Counted from the first letter of the stretch, positions 17,894 to 27,315 are shown. The stretch: DNA of 64,000 nucleotides from Larkinella sp965227735 (GCF_965227735.1 NZ_OZ245776.1:5580001-5644000), one strand, 5' to 3'. The notes: generated by a model from the sequence alone, not told the origin. Translations and numbers: made by a program.

Positions 17894-20350
17894 ATGAAAA
17901 AAATCGTACAAATTGGCCTGCTGCTGTTGCTGGTCGGCCCGGCCGTTCTGGCGCAGGGTACTCCCGATCCCGCTCCTGCAAGCCGGCGAACCAATGGGCA
18001 GGCCACTGTGAGCGGCTACATTAAAGATGCTGCCAACGGCGAAGGCCTGATTGGCGTTTCGGTGTTCGTGAAAGAAACCGGTTCCGGCATCACCACCAAC
18101 TCCTACGGCTTTTACTCGCTGACCTTACCGCTCGGAACTTACAATCTGGTGTATACCTACGTCGGTTTTACCAAACAGAACCGCACCATCGACCTGACCA
18201 GCCAGAACGTCCGGCTGGATATGGAGTTGAAAGAAGAAGGGCGTGACCTCCAGGAAGTTGTTATTTCGACCAAACGTGAAGACGATAATGTGAAAGACAT
18301 TGCGATGAGCGTCAATACGGTAGAAATGAAGACGATTCAGAAAATTCCGGCGTTGCTGGGCGAGGTTGACGTTATCCGGAGCATCCAACTGTTGCCGGGC
18401 GTCTCGACGGTTGGCGAGGGCGCAACGGGCTTCAACGTCCGGGGCGGAAACGTCGATCAAAATCTGGTGTTGCTCGACGAAGCGCCGGTTTACAACTCCT
18501 CCCACCTTTTCGGGTTTTTCTCGGTTTTTAACCCCGATGCGGTCAAGGATGTGAAACTGGTCAAGGGCGGTATTCCGGCGGTATATGGCGGCCGGATTTC
18601 GTCGATCCTCGACGTTCGGATGAAGGAAGGAAATTCCAAGAAAACGACGGTTTCGGGTGGTATAGGTTTGATTTTTAGCCGGTTAACGCTTGAGCAGCCG
18701 CTGTTTAAAGATAAAGAAGGGCAGGCCCGGGGTTCGTTCATTATTGCCGGTCGCCGGTCGTATGCCGACATTCTGGCCAAACCGTTCCTGTCCGGCGACT
18801 TAAAGGGCTCCCGGTTCTTCTTTTATGACCTTACCGCCAAGGCCAATTACCGCATCAACGATAAGAACACGATTTACCTGTCCGGTTATCTGGGGCGCGA
18901 TGTGTTCGGGGCCGATTTTGGGTTCAACTGGGGCAATACGACGACCAGTTTGCGCTGGAATCACGTGTTTAGCGACAAGCTGTTCCTGAACACCACGGCT
19001 TTTTACAGCAATTACGACTACCTGCTCGACAGTGATTTGAAGCGGAAAGATCCCAAAGATTACTTCAACTGGAAATCGTCCATCGTCAACTACAGCATTA
19101 AACCGGACTTTACACTGTTCCTCAAAAACAACACCCTGACGTTTGGTGGTCAGGCCATTGTCTATGATTTCCAGCCGGGGCTGGCCAATGCCGCCAGCGG
19201 GGGCGACGTGCGGACGTTTGGGCTGGAAAATAAATATGCGCTGGAAAGTGCGCTCTACATCGGTAATGAACAACTGGTTTCCAAGCGGTTGCAGTTGCAA
19301 TACGGCTTGCGGTATTCGCTCTACAATTACCTCGGTCCGGGCGAATCCTACGAATTTCAGACCGATGTGCCGCCCAACCAGCGCCGGTTTCCGGTTTCCA
19401 CCACGACCTACGGCCGCAACGAAACCATCAAAACCTACGGCAACTGGGAACCCCGGTTTTCGGCCAAGTATGAGTTGAATGAGGTTAGCTCGTTGAAAAT
19501 GAGTTACAACCGGCTGGCGCAATACATCCACCTGGTTTCAAACACCACCGCTTCCACGCCCCTGGACGTCTGGACGCCATCGACCAACAACATCAAACCG
19601 CAGATTGCCGACCAGATTGCGGGGGGGTATTTCCGAAATCTGGGTAAAACCGGTACGGAGTATGAGGTGTCGGTGGAACTCTACTACAAGTGGCTGCAAA
19701 ACCAGGTCGACTACATCGATGGTGCCGATCTGTTGCTCAACAAATACCTCGAAGGCGACTTGCTGAACGGCAAAGGCCGTGCCTACGGCGCTGAGTTTTT
19801 CGTAAAAAAGAACAAAGGTGACCTGACGGGCTGGGTGAGCTATACGCTGGCGAAAACCGAACGGTTTGTGAACGGCATCAACAACAACCGCTGGTTTCCA
19901 ACACGTTTCGACAAGCGGCACACGCTGAATGCCGTGGCTTTGTATGATCTGAACAAACGCTGGAGTTTCTCGGCCACCTTCGCTTTTGCGACGGGCACCC
20001 CCGCCACGTTCCCCACCAACGGTTACCTTTTTCAGGGGTATCTGGTGCCGCACAACGCCGAGAATTCCCGGAATAATTACCGGATTCCGCCCTACCATCG
20101 CCTGGACCTGGCAGCTACGTTGCAAAACCGCAAGAAAAAACCGACGCAGAAATGGGAGAGCAACTGGGTGTTTTCGGTCTACAACGCCTATGGTCGGAAG
20201 AACCCATTCTCGGTCTTTTTCCGGCAGGCCGAAGACAAACGGACGGTGACGCTGAACGGCGAGCAGGTGCAGATTCCGGTTGCCGAAGCCGTACGGTATT
20301 CAGTTTTTGCCACGCTGATTCCGTCGGCAACCTACAATTTCAAGTTTTAG
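17894..20350 (+). CDS. TonB-dependent receptor with carboxypeptidase-like regulatory domain
   Basis: An 818-residue outer-membrane transporter. The signal peptide is about 1-20 (ends VLAQG). A CarboxypepD_reg-like beta-sandwich is about 35-120 (VSGYIKDAANGEGLIGVSV). The plug domain is about 130-250, with IRSIQLLPGVSTVGEGATG and the family-typical GGNVDQNLVLLDEAPVYN. A 22-strand barrel fills the rest and ends in a beta-strand with terminal phenylalanine (TYNFKF). It is smaller than SusC proteins and lacks a SusD partner. The next gene, 15 bases on, encodes a DUF4249 lipoprotein, a common pairing in Bacteroidota. The substrate is unknown. Confidence 0.93.
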   Translation: MKKIVQIGLLLLLVGPAVLAQGTPDPAPASRRTNGQATVSGYIKDAANGEGLIGVSVFVKETGSGITTNSYGFYSLTLPLGTYNLVYTYVGFTKQNRTIDLTSQNVRLDMELKEEGRDLQEVVISTKREDDNVKDIAMSVNTVEMKTIQKIPALLGEVDVIRSIQLLPGVSTVGEGATGFNVRGGNVDQNLVLLDEAPVYNSSHLFGFFSVFNPDAVKDVKLVKGGIPAVYGGRISSILDVRMKEGNSKKTTVSGGIGLIFSRLTLEQPLFKDKEGQARGSFIIAGRRSYADILAKPFLSGDLKGSRFFFYDLTAKANYRINDKNTIYLSGYLGRDVFGADFGFNWGNTTTSLRWNHVFSDKLFLNTTAFYSNYDYLLDSDLKRKDPKDYFNWKSSIVNYSIKPDFTLFLKNNTLTFGGQAIVYDFQPGLANAASGGDVRTFGLENKYALESALYIGNEQLVSKRLQLQYGLRYSLYNYLGPGESYEFQTDVPPNQRRFPVSTTTYGRNETIKTYGNWEPRFSAKYELNEVSSLKMSYNRLAQYIHLVSNTTASTPLDVWTPSTNNIKPQIADQIAGGYFRNLGKTGTEYEVSVELYYKWLQNQVDYIDGADLLLNKYLEGDLLNGKGRAYGAEFFVKKNKGDLTGWVSYTLAKTERFVNGINNNRWFPTRFDKRHTLNAVALYDLNKRWSFSATFAFATGTPATFPTNGYLFQGYLVPHNAENSRNNYRIPPYHRLDLAATLQNRKKKPTQKWESNWVFSVYNAYGRKNPFSVFFRQAEDKRTVTLNGEQVQIPVAEAVRYSVFATLIPSATYNFKF

Positions 20351-20365
20351 AAGATAAAAACCGCC

Positions 20366-21286
20366 ATGAAAAATACACCTATATTCGGTTTTTCGGTCAT
20401 TCACGTACTCCTGCTGGGGTTGCTGCTGCTGGGGCTGTCGTCTTGCGAAGATCCGATCGATATTGACCTGCAAACCGGCCCGTCGCAACTGGCCATCGAT
20501 GGCTGGCTGACTGATCAGCCGGGTCCACAAACCATCAAACTCACGAAAACCACCGGGTATTTCGACGCGGCTCAGCCCCCGGCGGCTCTGGGTGCTACGG
20601 TAATTGTGGCCGACGAAGACAGCGTGATTCACGAATTTATCGATGTAAAAGGGAACGGTACGTATGTCTGGACCCCGAAACCCGGCGAAGTATTCGGGAA
20701 AATCGGCAAAAAGTATTTGCTTGGCATCCGGTTTGAAGGGCAGGAATACTACGCCATTTCCCAGATGAATGCCGTTCCGGCCATCGATTCGCTGGTTTTC
20801 CGGGAAGAAAAACCCAATCCGCTGGAGGACCGCAAGGGTTTTGCGGGCGAGTTTTATGCAACGGACCTCCCGAACCAGACGGATTATTACTGGATTCGGG
20901 CTTACCGCAACGGCAAGCGGCTCGACGAAACCAGTGACATTGTCGTGTCGTACAATGGCTCGTTCAACGGTTCGGCCGACACCGACGGTTTGTTGTTCAT
21001 CCAGCCCATCCGGACGTCGATCAACCCCGACAGTTTGTATAACCGGAACGACTCGGTGAAAGTGGAAGTGTTGTCGATTACGCCGGACGCCTTCTATTTC
21101 TTTCAACAACTCAGCACCCAGATCAACAACGGCGGGCTGTTTGCCTCACCACCCGCCAACGTGCCGACCAACGTGGTGAACCGCAACGTCAGCGGCCCCA
21201 AAGCCGTCGGTTTCTTCGGTGTTTCGGCGGTGAGCAGCAAGACGGTGAAAGTGGAGGAGGTAAACATTCGGCCGAGCGAGGATTAG
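20366..21286 (+). CDS. DUF4249-type lipoprotein
   Basis: A 306-residue predicted lipoprotein. The N-terminus has a hydrophobic stretch ending in LSSC (Cys about 27), a lipobox. The mature part starts with EDPIDIDLQTGPSQLAIDG, the usual opening of DUF4249 proteins. The rest is beta-rich with no catalytic motif visible. It follows the TonB receptor by 15 bases and is clearly in its operon, so it is likely a surface partner of that transporter. The molecular role of DUF4249 is not established. The transcript ends at the terminator at 21309-21357. Confidence 0.88.
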   Translation: MKNTPIFGFSVIHVLLLGLLLLGLSSCEDPIDIDLQTGPSQLAIDGWLTDQPGPQTIKLTKTTGYFDAAQPPAALGATVIVADEDSVIHEFIDVKGNGTYVWTPKPGEVFGKIGKKYLLGIRFEGQEYYAISQMNAVPAIDSLVFREEKPNPLEDRKGFAGEFYATDLPNQTDYYWIRAYRNGKRLDETSDIVVSYNGSFNGSADTDGLLFIQPIRTSINPDSLYNRNDSVKVEVLSITPDAFYFFQQLSTQINNGGLFASPPANVPTNVVNRNVSGPKAVGFFGVSAVSSKTVKVEEVNIRPSED

Positions 21287-21308
21287 GGGGGGGGAAGCAG
21301 GGAGTGAC

Positions 21309-21357
21309 AAGGACAGAGATTAGGGGCTATTACCTCCTTAATCTCTGTCCTTTTTTT
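21309..21357 (+). terminator. Rho-independent terminator of the TonB/DUF4249 operon
   Basis: A 14-bp stem (21309-21322 with 21339-21352) carries the core GGACAGAGATTA and is followed by a T-run to 21357. It lies 22 bases after the DUF4249 stop. Confidence 0.88.
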
Positions 21358-21456
21358 GTAAATACAAAAATGCAAAAGTGGGATAGTTTAGAAAAATACG
21401 GCAAAATGACTGGATTGTCGTGGGGAAAATACTGTACTGAAAGGGTAGATTTCCCA

Positions 21457-21487
21457 TTGGTTTAAGTGGCCGAAAGAAACACCTTTG
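21457..21487 (+). promoter_or_regulatory. Candidate promoter of the AT-rich cassette
   Basis: TTGG at 21457-21460 and CACCTTTG at 21480-21487 are separated by 19 bases, which fits the -33/-7 layout of Bacteroidota promoters. The predicted start lies about 50 bases before the ATG at 21541. Confidence 0.4.
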
Positions 21488-21540
21488 TAAAGTTATAAAT
21501 ACCCTGTTTGCTACCGGTTGAGTTTATAAACGCAGAAAAA

Positions 21541-22992
21541 ATGAGAAAAATACTACTACTACTATGTGTGGCTCTGGCGTGCGATAGCATAGCCCAAAAC
21601 AGTACGAATGAGCTACTGGAAGCAAAAAAAGTAACGCAAACGTTACACATTCGATTGTCGACGGGAGTAGATAAAAAAATTGAAATTCGTCCAGATAATG
21701 AAACGTTTAAGCCTTTATTGGAAAAAAGGGTATTCAGTATTCCAAAGCAGGAAAGTGGTGTAAATCTTATAGTAGACTTTTTAAATCCCTTACGCTACGA
21801 AATAAGTGTGTCAGATACTTTATTGCCTGATGCAAGTGCTCAGGCAGTTACTAAATTTCTAGAAGCACTAACTATCGCAGCTTCCAGGTTTGGGGTAGCA
21901 GCGGCAAGTGCAAATAAAACCGAAATACCTAAAAGAGATGTCGTTTCGCTAGAAGAAGAATATGTAAGATGTTTAATCAGAGATAGTGCTCGCAAGGAAG
22001 AAATAGTACAATCTGTTTCAGCCCTGAAAGAAAGGTACATTATTGATGTCATGGAACAGGTTAGAGTAGCAATAGAAAACGTCAGGTCCAAACAAACGTT
22101 AAAAGATTACAAAGAAGCTGTAGATCAATTTGGTAAAGAGATAAAGATACAAGAAAAAGAACTAAGTGATTTTGAAAAAAATATTGCCGAGTTTAAAACA
22201 CTTTATCTCTCTCTTCGTGAGAATGATATTGAAGATTTCGTTGTATCCAATAAGGTTTTGGAGATAAGGAGACTGTTTGGAGACTATTTAAAAAGTTTAG
22301 AAAAAGAAGCAGAGGATCGCAAGGCTCTAATAAATAGTATGAAAGAGTTGCTCAAGCAACTTCTGCCGGTTGCTGAGAATTATACCGATATAAGACCTGA
22401 CGAAAATTTTATCAATATGAAATATTTGAAAGCGGAAGAGGAAAAAATGCGGGATGTAAAAACCACAATTAAAGATCGGAGTGTGAATATTAGTAAAACT
22501 AAAATTGAAATGATTACAAACTCAAAAAAAATCGCGGATGCTGAGTTTAGAGTTAGAACCTATCAGCGTTGGGTTCCTGAGTTTACAATGGGTATTTTCA
22601 ATTCTGTTTTCTCAGTCCCTACTTACAGTGCAGTTAAAGAAGGAGATAAACTGGTTGTCAGTGAAGAGAAAAAAGTTAAGTATTACGGAGGTCCGGCTGC
22701 TTTTTTGAATTTAGTAAAAAATTCAGATGGTAGTCTGGTGAATTTTATGGCTCAGCTTGGGATCGGTACCACTGATTTTCCTGTACCCTCACTTTTGTTT
22801 GGACCTGGGATTCGTTTCAAGACAAAAACTCCTTTCGCAATTTCAGCTGGCGGCTTGTTATTTCGTAGCAACGAACTCAATAAATTGAGTAAGGGTAGTG
22901 AAATTAACGATAGTAAAGAGATTGATAATGATATCAAGAGTAGTCTTAAGCTTGGTCTTAGTTGGTATATCTGTATTCAGTTGAAAATATAA
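21541..22992 (+). CDS. Unrecognised envelope protein with signal peptide and coiled coil
   Basis: A 483-residue protein starting at the ATG at 21541; a TTG at 21508 in frame is unlikely. I do not recognise the family. It has a signal peptide (about 1-19, MRKILLLLCVALACDSIAQ), a beta-rich region about 25-110, a long charged helical region about 130-340 rich in K and E with coiled-coil character, and a C-terminal beta-rich segment (GGPAAFLNLV, SLLFGPGIRF, SLKLGLSWY) that resembles strands of a small outer-membrane barrel. It is therefore probably exported and attached to the outer membrane. The gene is AT-rich: the line at 22081 has 21 G or C in 60, against 34 in 60 for the line at 20041. A subtilisin gene follows after 14 bases. 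Confidence 0.7.
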   Translation: MRKILLLLCVALACDSIAQNSTNELLEAKKVTQTLHIRLSTGVDKKIEIRPDNETFKPLLEKRVFSIPKQESGVNLIVDFLNPLRYEISVSDTLLPDASAQAVTKFLEALTIAASRFGVAAASANKTEIPKRDVVSLEEEYVRCLIRDSARKEEIVQSVSALKERYIIDVMEQVRVAIENVRSKQTLKDYKEAVDQFGKEIKIQEKELSDFEKNIAEFKTLYLSLRENDIEDFVVSNKVLEIRRLFGDYLKSLEKEAEDRKALINSMKELLKQLLPVAENYTDIRPDENFINMKYLKAEEEKMRDVKTTIKDRSVNISKTKIEMITNSKKIADAEFRVRTYQRWVPEFTMGIFNSVFSVPTYSAVKEGDKLVVSEEKKVKYYGGPAAFLNLVKNSDGSLVNFMAQLGIGTTDFPVPSLLFGPGIRFKTKTPFAISAGGLLFRSNELNKLSKGSEINDSKEIDNDIKSSLKLGLSWYICIQLKI

Positions 22993-23006
22993 TTTACTCT
23001 GCAGCT

Positions 23007-24014
23007 ATGGAATCCAGGAAAAATAAAAAACTTCTTATCCCCCCTCGGTTTATTATTAAAAACGTAGTAGTTTCTCTTTCGGAAGTTATCGATTGGGGAT
23101 TGCGATTGGTGGGCATACCGGACATTTGGACTGTAACACAAGGGGAGAATATCAAGGTTTGCGTATTGGATACCGGGGTTGATTATAGCCATCCAGACCT
23201 AAAGGATGCAATAGAAGATGTTGCAGACTTTACAGGTAGCTTATCTGGTCCATTTGATATTAACGGTCATGGTACCCATTGTTGTGGTATCATTGCTGCT
23301 CGACGCAACAACGCGGGTATGGTCGGTGTAGCGCCACAATCTAGGATTTATAGTGGTAAGGTGTTGGGAGATAGTGGGATAGGTGAAGTTGAAAATATCA
23401 TTAAAGGCATCAAATGGGGTCTTAAAAAAGGAGCGGATGTATTTTCATTGAGTCTTGGAACGTTTGAAGATGACCCTGAATTGAAGGCAGTAATTCAGGA
23501 TATTTTTAATGACGGGAAGATTATCGTAGCAGCGGCAGGCAATGAAAGCCGATCCAACTTCATAAATTTTCCGGCACGATATGAAGAATGCATTGCTGTG
23601 GGATCGATAAATAAGTTGCGTTTAAGATCTGCTAATTCAAACCGATCCTCTGATTTGGATATTGTAGCGCCAGGGGAAGATATTTATTCTACTTACCTGG
23701 GAAAAAGTTACGCTGTATTAAGTGGTACCAGTATGGCAACACCATTTGTTGCCGGTGTCTGTGCTTTAATATTATCAAAACATCGCACATCGGGTGGCGG
23801 TACGCCCATAAATAATAACAGAGATATGTTGGCTCACCTTGCTAAAACTGCCATCGATTTGGGTAGAGCAGGAGTTGATAGTGATTTCGGCAATGGCTTA
23901 ATTCATATTGAAAAAGGAGTCCGATCGCTTGCCATGGATGTACTGGCTAATGTATTCTATACTGATATTTTTACTACATACGAAGGAATGAACTATAGTT
24001 CAGATAAGAAATAA
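23007..24014 (+). CDS. S8 subtilisin-family serine protease, intracellular type
   Basis: A 335-residue protease from the ATG at 23007; a TTG at 22962 would overlap the previous gene. The triad is Asp55 (VLDTGVDYSHPDL), His88 (NGHGTHCCG) and Ser242 (SGTSMATPFVAG), with Asn179 (AAAGNES) as the oxyanion residue. There is no signal peptide and no long propeptide. Instead the N-terminus has a short extension containing Leu-Ile-Pro-Pro at 10-13, like the LIPY/F inhibitory motif of Bacillus intracellular subtilisins, followed by a similar spacing to the catalytic domain. It should act in the cytoplasm and may be activated by removing the extension. It shares the AT-rich composition of its upstream partner and ends 14 bases before a convergent gene. 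Confidence 0.9.
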   Translation: MESRKNKKLLIPPRFIIKNVVVSLSEVIDWGLRLVGIPDIWTVTQGENIKVCVLDTGVDYSHPDLKDAIEDVADFTGSLSGPFDINGHGTHCCGIIAARRNNAGMVGVAPQSRIYSGKVLGDSGIGEVENIIKGIKWGLKKGADVFSLSLGTFEDDPELKAVIQDIFNDGKIIVAAAGNESRSNFINFPARYEECIAVGSINKLRLRSANSNRSSDLDIVAPGEDIYSTYLGKSYAVLSGTSMATPFVAGVCALILSKHRTSGGGTPINNNRDMLAHLAKTAIDLGRAGVDSDFGNGLIHIEKGVRSLAMDVLANVFYTDIFTTYEGMNYSSDKK

Positions 24015-24028
24015 AAATCGGGTGTTTC

Positions 24029-26101
24029 TCAAAACCGCCACCGCACCTGCACTTTCACCTCGCTCTTGTGCGGTTTTTCAATCTGATCCAGATCGGAGCC
24101 GACGGTTTCCTGTTGTCGGAAATCGCTTCGGCTCCAGCGGAGCCAGACGTCCAGGTGTTTGTTGAGGGTATATTGCATCAACAGGTAATTCCGGATGCCT
24201 TTGTTGGCATAGGCCGGGATCGAAAACGCGGAGAGTACATCCCGCTCGTAGACATACTGGCGGCTGTCGTAATCGTTCGTGCTGAACCACGCCAACCGCC
24301 CGCTGAGAGACAACCGTCCGAAATCCGCCGTGGCATCCTGCGCGATGGCCAGCCCGTTTGACGCGGAATAACCTGCGTACCGAAAACCGCCCCACTGAAT
24401 CCGCGTACGAAACGACCAGATTCGGGAAGGGGAGTAGTCGGCGTTGAACGCGTAGTTTTTCCGTACGGTTCCAACGGTTTCTTTGGTTTTGCTAAACCTT
24501 TCCGGCAGGTTCTTCTCCTTGTGTTCTTCGTGGTAAATCCCGTAGACCGTGAGCTTTTTGGTGGGCGCATAGGTGGCCTGCAACAGGTAATCGTACCCCT
24601 GTGATGGTTTATCAACCAGGTATTTCCACCACGGAAACCGGTAGTGATCGATGAACGCACCCAGCGTCAGTTTGCGGTAGATAACATACCGGAGGCCGGT
24701 GTAAAGGCCGCGTTCGTTGCTGTTGCGCGTGTTTTCGCCGAAGGCATTGGCGTAAAAACTGTGAAAATTCCGGGCATAATACCGCCCCAGAATCGCGACA
24801 TCAAACCGCTTCGTCAGGCTGGCGACCGCACCACCAACGGCCCCAATGCCCCCACTTGACGACTGGGCGGCTTCCCCGAAAAAATTGACGTTCTGCCACA
24901 GATAACTGCCGTGCAACCCGAAAACCGTGTTTTGTTTACCCGAAAACTCGTAGCGATTATACGGCAGATTGCGTTTTTGCAGGGTTTTGTCGAAAACCGT
25001 GTGCAGAACCGTCGCCCCCAGTTGCCACCGTTGATCCCGGTGGTGCAGCACATGCAGGCCTAGATTCTGTTCCAGCAGGCTGGCCCGGTCGGCGAGTTCG
25101 GACGCCGTTCGGTGGAGGCCGCTGGTCTGGAGCGAACTGATCTTTTCTTCTTGGTTTTCAGTATCTTCCACGATGTTACCATCCCGTCGGTTGCGAGCCA
25201 CCAGCAGCGTGACGTCCCAGTTTTTGTGCAGGGAATAGGTGGCCGTCAGCCCCCGCAGAAAACCGGATTCGCTTAGGGAACTGTAAGGCCGCCCGCCCAG
25301 CGAGGGGCGCCGAACACCCGCGACGGTTTCGGTGCCTTTGCCCAGTGAAAAACCCGACGCCAGAATCAGTCCCTGCCCGATTTGCAGTTGGTAATCGCCG
25401 ATCAGGATGTTCCGCCAGCGGCCCCGGTTCTGGAATTGGGCGTGAAACGAAACGTAGTCGATGCCGTACTGAGAATGGCCCGGTTTCCAGCGAAACGGTT
25501 CGCCGGGGTCCTGTTCGAGCGTCAGGCCGAAACTGAACTCGCGCGGGCGGCTGTAGCGATACCGCCAATACCACTGCTGCCGACTGCCGTCGTAGCGCCG
25601 GGGCAGGTTGCCGTTTTTGTCCGGTTCTGCCGACGTAAATCCCTTTTGCTTTTCCAGAACGCGTTCCACGCGCATGATCAGGTAATGATCGGTGGGATTG
25701 CGAACCGAAAGTGAGCGGTTTTGCGAATCGACGGTGACGAAAGGCAATAGTCGGCGGATGGTGGGAAGATCGAAATCCGGGACGGCCTGGAGTTCATAAA
25801 TCGAAAGCAGGCTGCCAAAGCGGGTGCGGTATTCCGCCAGGCTGTTGAGCTGGCGTTCAGTCAGCAGCGAGGTTGCCGCCAGCTCATCGCGGGTGGCGGT
25901 GTTGAGATCGAGCGGGTTGGCGTAAAGCTGGTACAGATTTTCGTAGACCGTTTGGTAATCAATGCCTTCGGTTTGAACCGGAAACAGGTTCTGAATGAAT
26001 GCCGCGAGGTTGGTCTCACGCCGACGGTATTCCTGCGCAACGGCAAACGATTGGATGAGCAGAAAACCGCTGATCAGCCAAAAGGTAGAACGGGATTTCA
26101 A
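24029..26101 (-). CDS. Helix-hairpin-helix outer-membrane protein
   Basis: A 690-residue protein known in Bacteroidota as a helix-hairpin-helix domain protein. The signal peptide ends near AVAQ (about 22). Residues about 60-120 carry ComEA-like HhH units (PLDLNTATRDELAATSLLT and FGSLLSIYELQAVPDFDLPTIRRLL). The remaining 550 residues are alternating beta-strands rich in aromatic residues and end with VKVQVRWRF, typical of an outer-membrane barrel. The only start that keeps the signal peptide is a TTG at 26101; no ATG is nearby in frame. The role is unknown; the combination of an HhH unit and a barrel may reflect protein or nucleic acid contact in the periplasm. Confidence 0.85.
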   Translation of the reverse strand: MKSRSTFWLISGFLLIQSFAVAQEYRRRETNLAAFIQNLFPVQTEGIDYQTVYENLYQLYANPLDLNTATRDELAATSLLTERQLNSLAEYRTRFGSLLSIYELQAVPDFDLPTIRRLLPFVTVDSQNRSLSVRNPTDHYLIMRVERVLEKQKGFTSAEPDKNGNLPRRYDGSRQQWYWRYRYSRPREFSFGLTLEQDPGEPFRWKPGHSQYGIDYVSFHAQFQNRGRWRNILIGDYQLQIGQGLILASGFSLGKGTETVAGVRRPSLGGRPYSSLSESGFLRGLTATYSLHKNWDVTLLVARNRRDGNIVEDTENQEEKISSLQTSGLHRTASELADRASLLEQNLGLHVLHHRDQRWQLGATVLHTVFDKTLQKRNLPYNRYEFSGKQNTVFGLHGSYLWQNVNFFGEAAQSSSGGIGAVGGAVASLTKRFDVAILGRYYARNFHSFYANAFGENTRNSNERGLYTGLRYVIYRKLTLGAFIDHYRFPWWKYLVDKPSQGYDYLLQATYAPTKKLTVYGIYHEEHKEKNLPERFSKTKETVGTVRKNYAFNADYSPSRIWSFRTRIQWGGFRYAGYSASNGLAIAQDATADFGRLSLSGRLAWFSTNDYDSRQYVYERDVLSAFSIPAYANKGIRNYLLMQYTLNKHLDVWLRWSRSDFRQQETVGSDLDQIEKPHKSEVKVQVRWRF

Positions 26102-26182
26102 ATCGTCGTGGCAAGGGGGAAGGCCGCACCTCCGCCGGACGGCCCGTTCCGGCTGAAAGAACTTCTCTCAGTTGCTTAGACG

Positions 26183-26211
26183 AAAAAAAGAACCGGAAGA
26201 CACTCCGGTTC
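26183..26211 (-). terminator. Rho-independent terminator of the PPK2 gene
   Basis: Read on the minus strand, an 8-bp stem GAACCGGA/TCCGGTTC with a 6-base loop is followed by a run of seven T. It lies 28 bases past the ppk2 stop. Confidence 0.85.
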
Positions 26212-26238
26212 AGACGGTTTGGCGAAAAGAAGGCCGGA

Positions 26239-27135
26239 TTACTCGCCCTTGATAACGGCGACCAGGTCCTGCAGACTTTTTTTCTGACGCTTGTTTACTT
26301 TCGGATAGTCGGTTTTGAGATTTTTCACTTCTTCGACCAGAATCTTAGCCACGATCAGCCGCATGTTTTTCTTATCGTCGGCTGGAATGATGTACCAGGG
26401 CGCTTTTTTGCTGGCCGTTGCGTTGATCGCATCCTCGTAAGCCTGCATGTACTGGTTCCAGAAACCGCGCTCAACCACGTCCTGATCGTCGAATTTCCAG
26501 TTTTTCGACGGGTCTTCGATCCGGCTGATGAGTCGCTCGCCCTGTTCTTTTTTCGACACGTTCAGGAAAAATTTCAGCACCGGAAAACCGTTGCGGTTCA
26601 GATACGTTTCGAAGTTACTGATGTCTTTGTAGCGCTGTTTCCAGAGTTTGTCCAGATCGACGGTGCGTTCTTCGGGCAACCGCTGGGATTGGGTCAGGAT
26701 TTCGGGGTGGACTTTCACCACCAGCACTTCTTCGTAATAGGAGCGGTTGAAAATGCCGATGGTTCCGCGCTCTGGCAGGTTGATGAGGTTGCGCCAGAGA
26801 AAATCGTGATCCAGTTCCTGATCGGTCGGTCGTTTGAACGAGTGAACGCGCATGCCGAGCGGGTTGACGCCCGAAAAGACGTGTTGAATGGTGCTGTCTT
26901 TGCCGGCGGCATCCATCGCCTGAAAAACCGTCAGCAGACCGTAGCGGTTGTGGGCGTACATTTTCTCCTGCAATTCGTTCAGCTCGGTCGTCAGGTTGCG
27001 CAGTAAAACCTCGTAATGGTCCGAATCGTCGTACAGATCGTCTAGTTTGGTGGGGAAATTGGCAATGGCGAATTTCTCAGATCCGCGGCCGTCGAAACGA
27101 AACGGTTCTGTTTTCAGGTCGAATGATTCCGTCAT
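26239..27135 (-). CDS. ppk2: Polyphosphate kinase 2 family protein
   Basis: A 298-residue soluble PPK2. It transfers phosphate between polyphosphate and nucleotides. The Walker A-like motif MDAAGKDS is near 72-79 and is followed by the GVNPLGMRVHSFKRPT loop. The Walker B-like motif is GIFNRSYYEEVLV near 127-139. A lid-module arginine-rich segment, EQGERLISRIEDPSKNWKF, is near 195-215. The text and length resemble the class III enzymes that can phosphorylate both AMP and ADP, but the class cannot be settled by eye. It is a single-gene unit with its own terminator. Confidence 0.92.
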   Translation of the reverse strand: MTESFDLKTEPFRFDGRGSEKFAIANFPTKLDDLYDDSDHYEVLLRNLTTELNELQEKMYAHNRYGLLTVFQAMDAAGKDSTIQHVFSGVNPLGMRVHSFKRPTDQELDHDFLWRNLINLPERGTIGIFNRSYYEEVLVVKVHPEILTQSQRLPEERTVDLDKLWKQRYKDISNFETYLNRNGFPVLKFFLNVSKKEQGERLISRIEDPSKNWKFDDQDVVERGFWNQYMQAYEDAINATASKKAPWYIIPADDKKNMRLIVAKILVEEVKNLKTDYPKVNKRQKKSLQDLVAVIKGE

Positions 27136-27315
27136 GGATGTTATCGTTGTGGTTTACGGGATTCGGGTATGCCGGGCAATTTCTTCTCCGGCGAACCGTC
27201 TTAAATTAGATTCTGTTCTTTAAAAACCGTTGGATTGATTCCCGCGTAGATACAGGCTGGAACTCGATTTTGTTATACCGGTGTAAGGTCGGAATAAAAC
27301 CCTCAACTTCGTACA

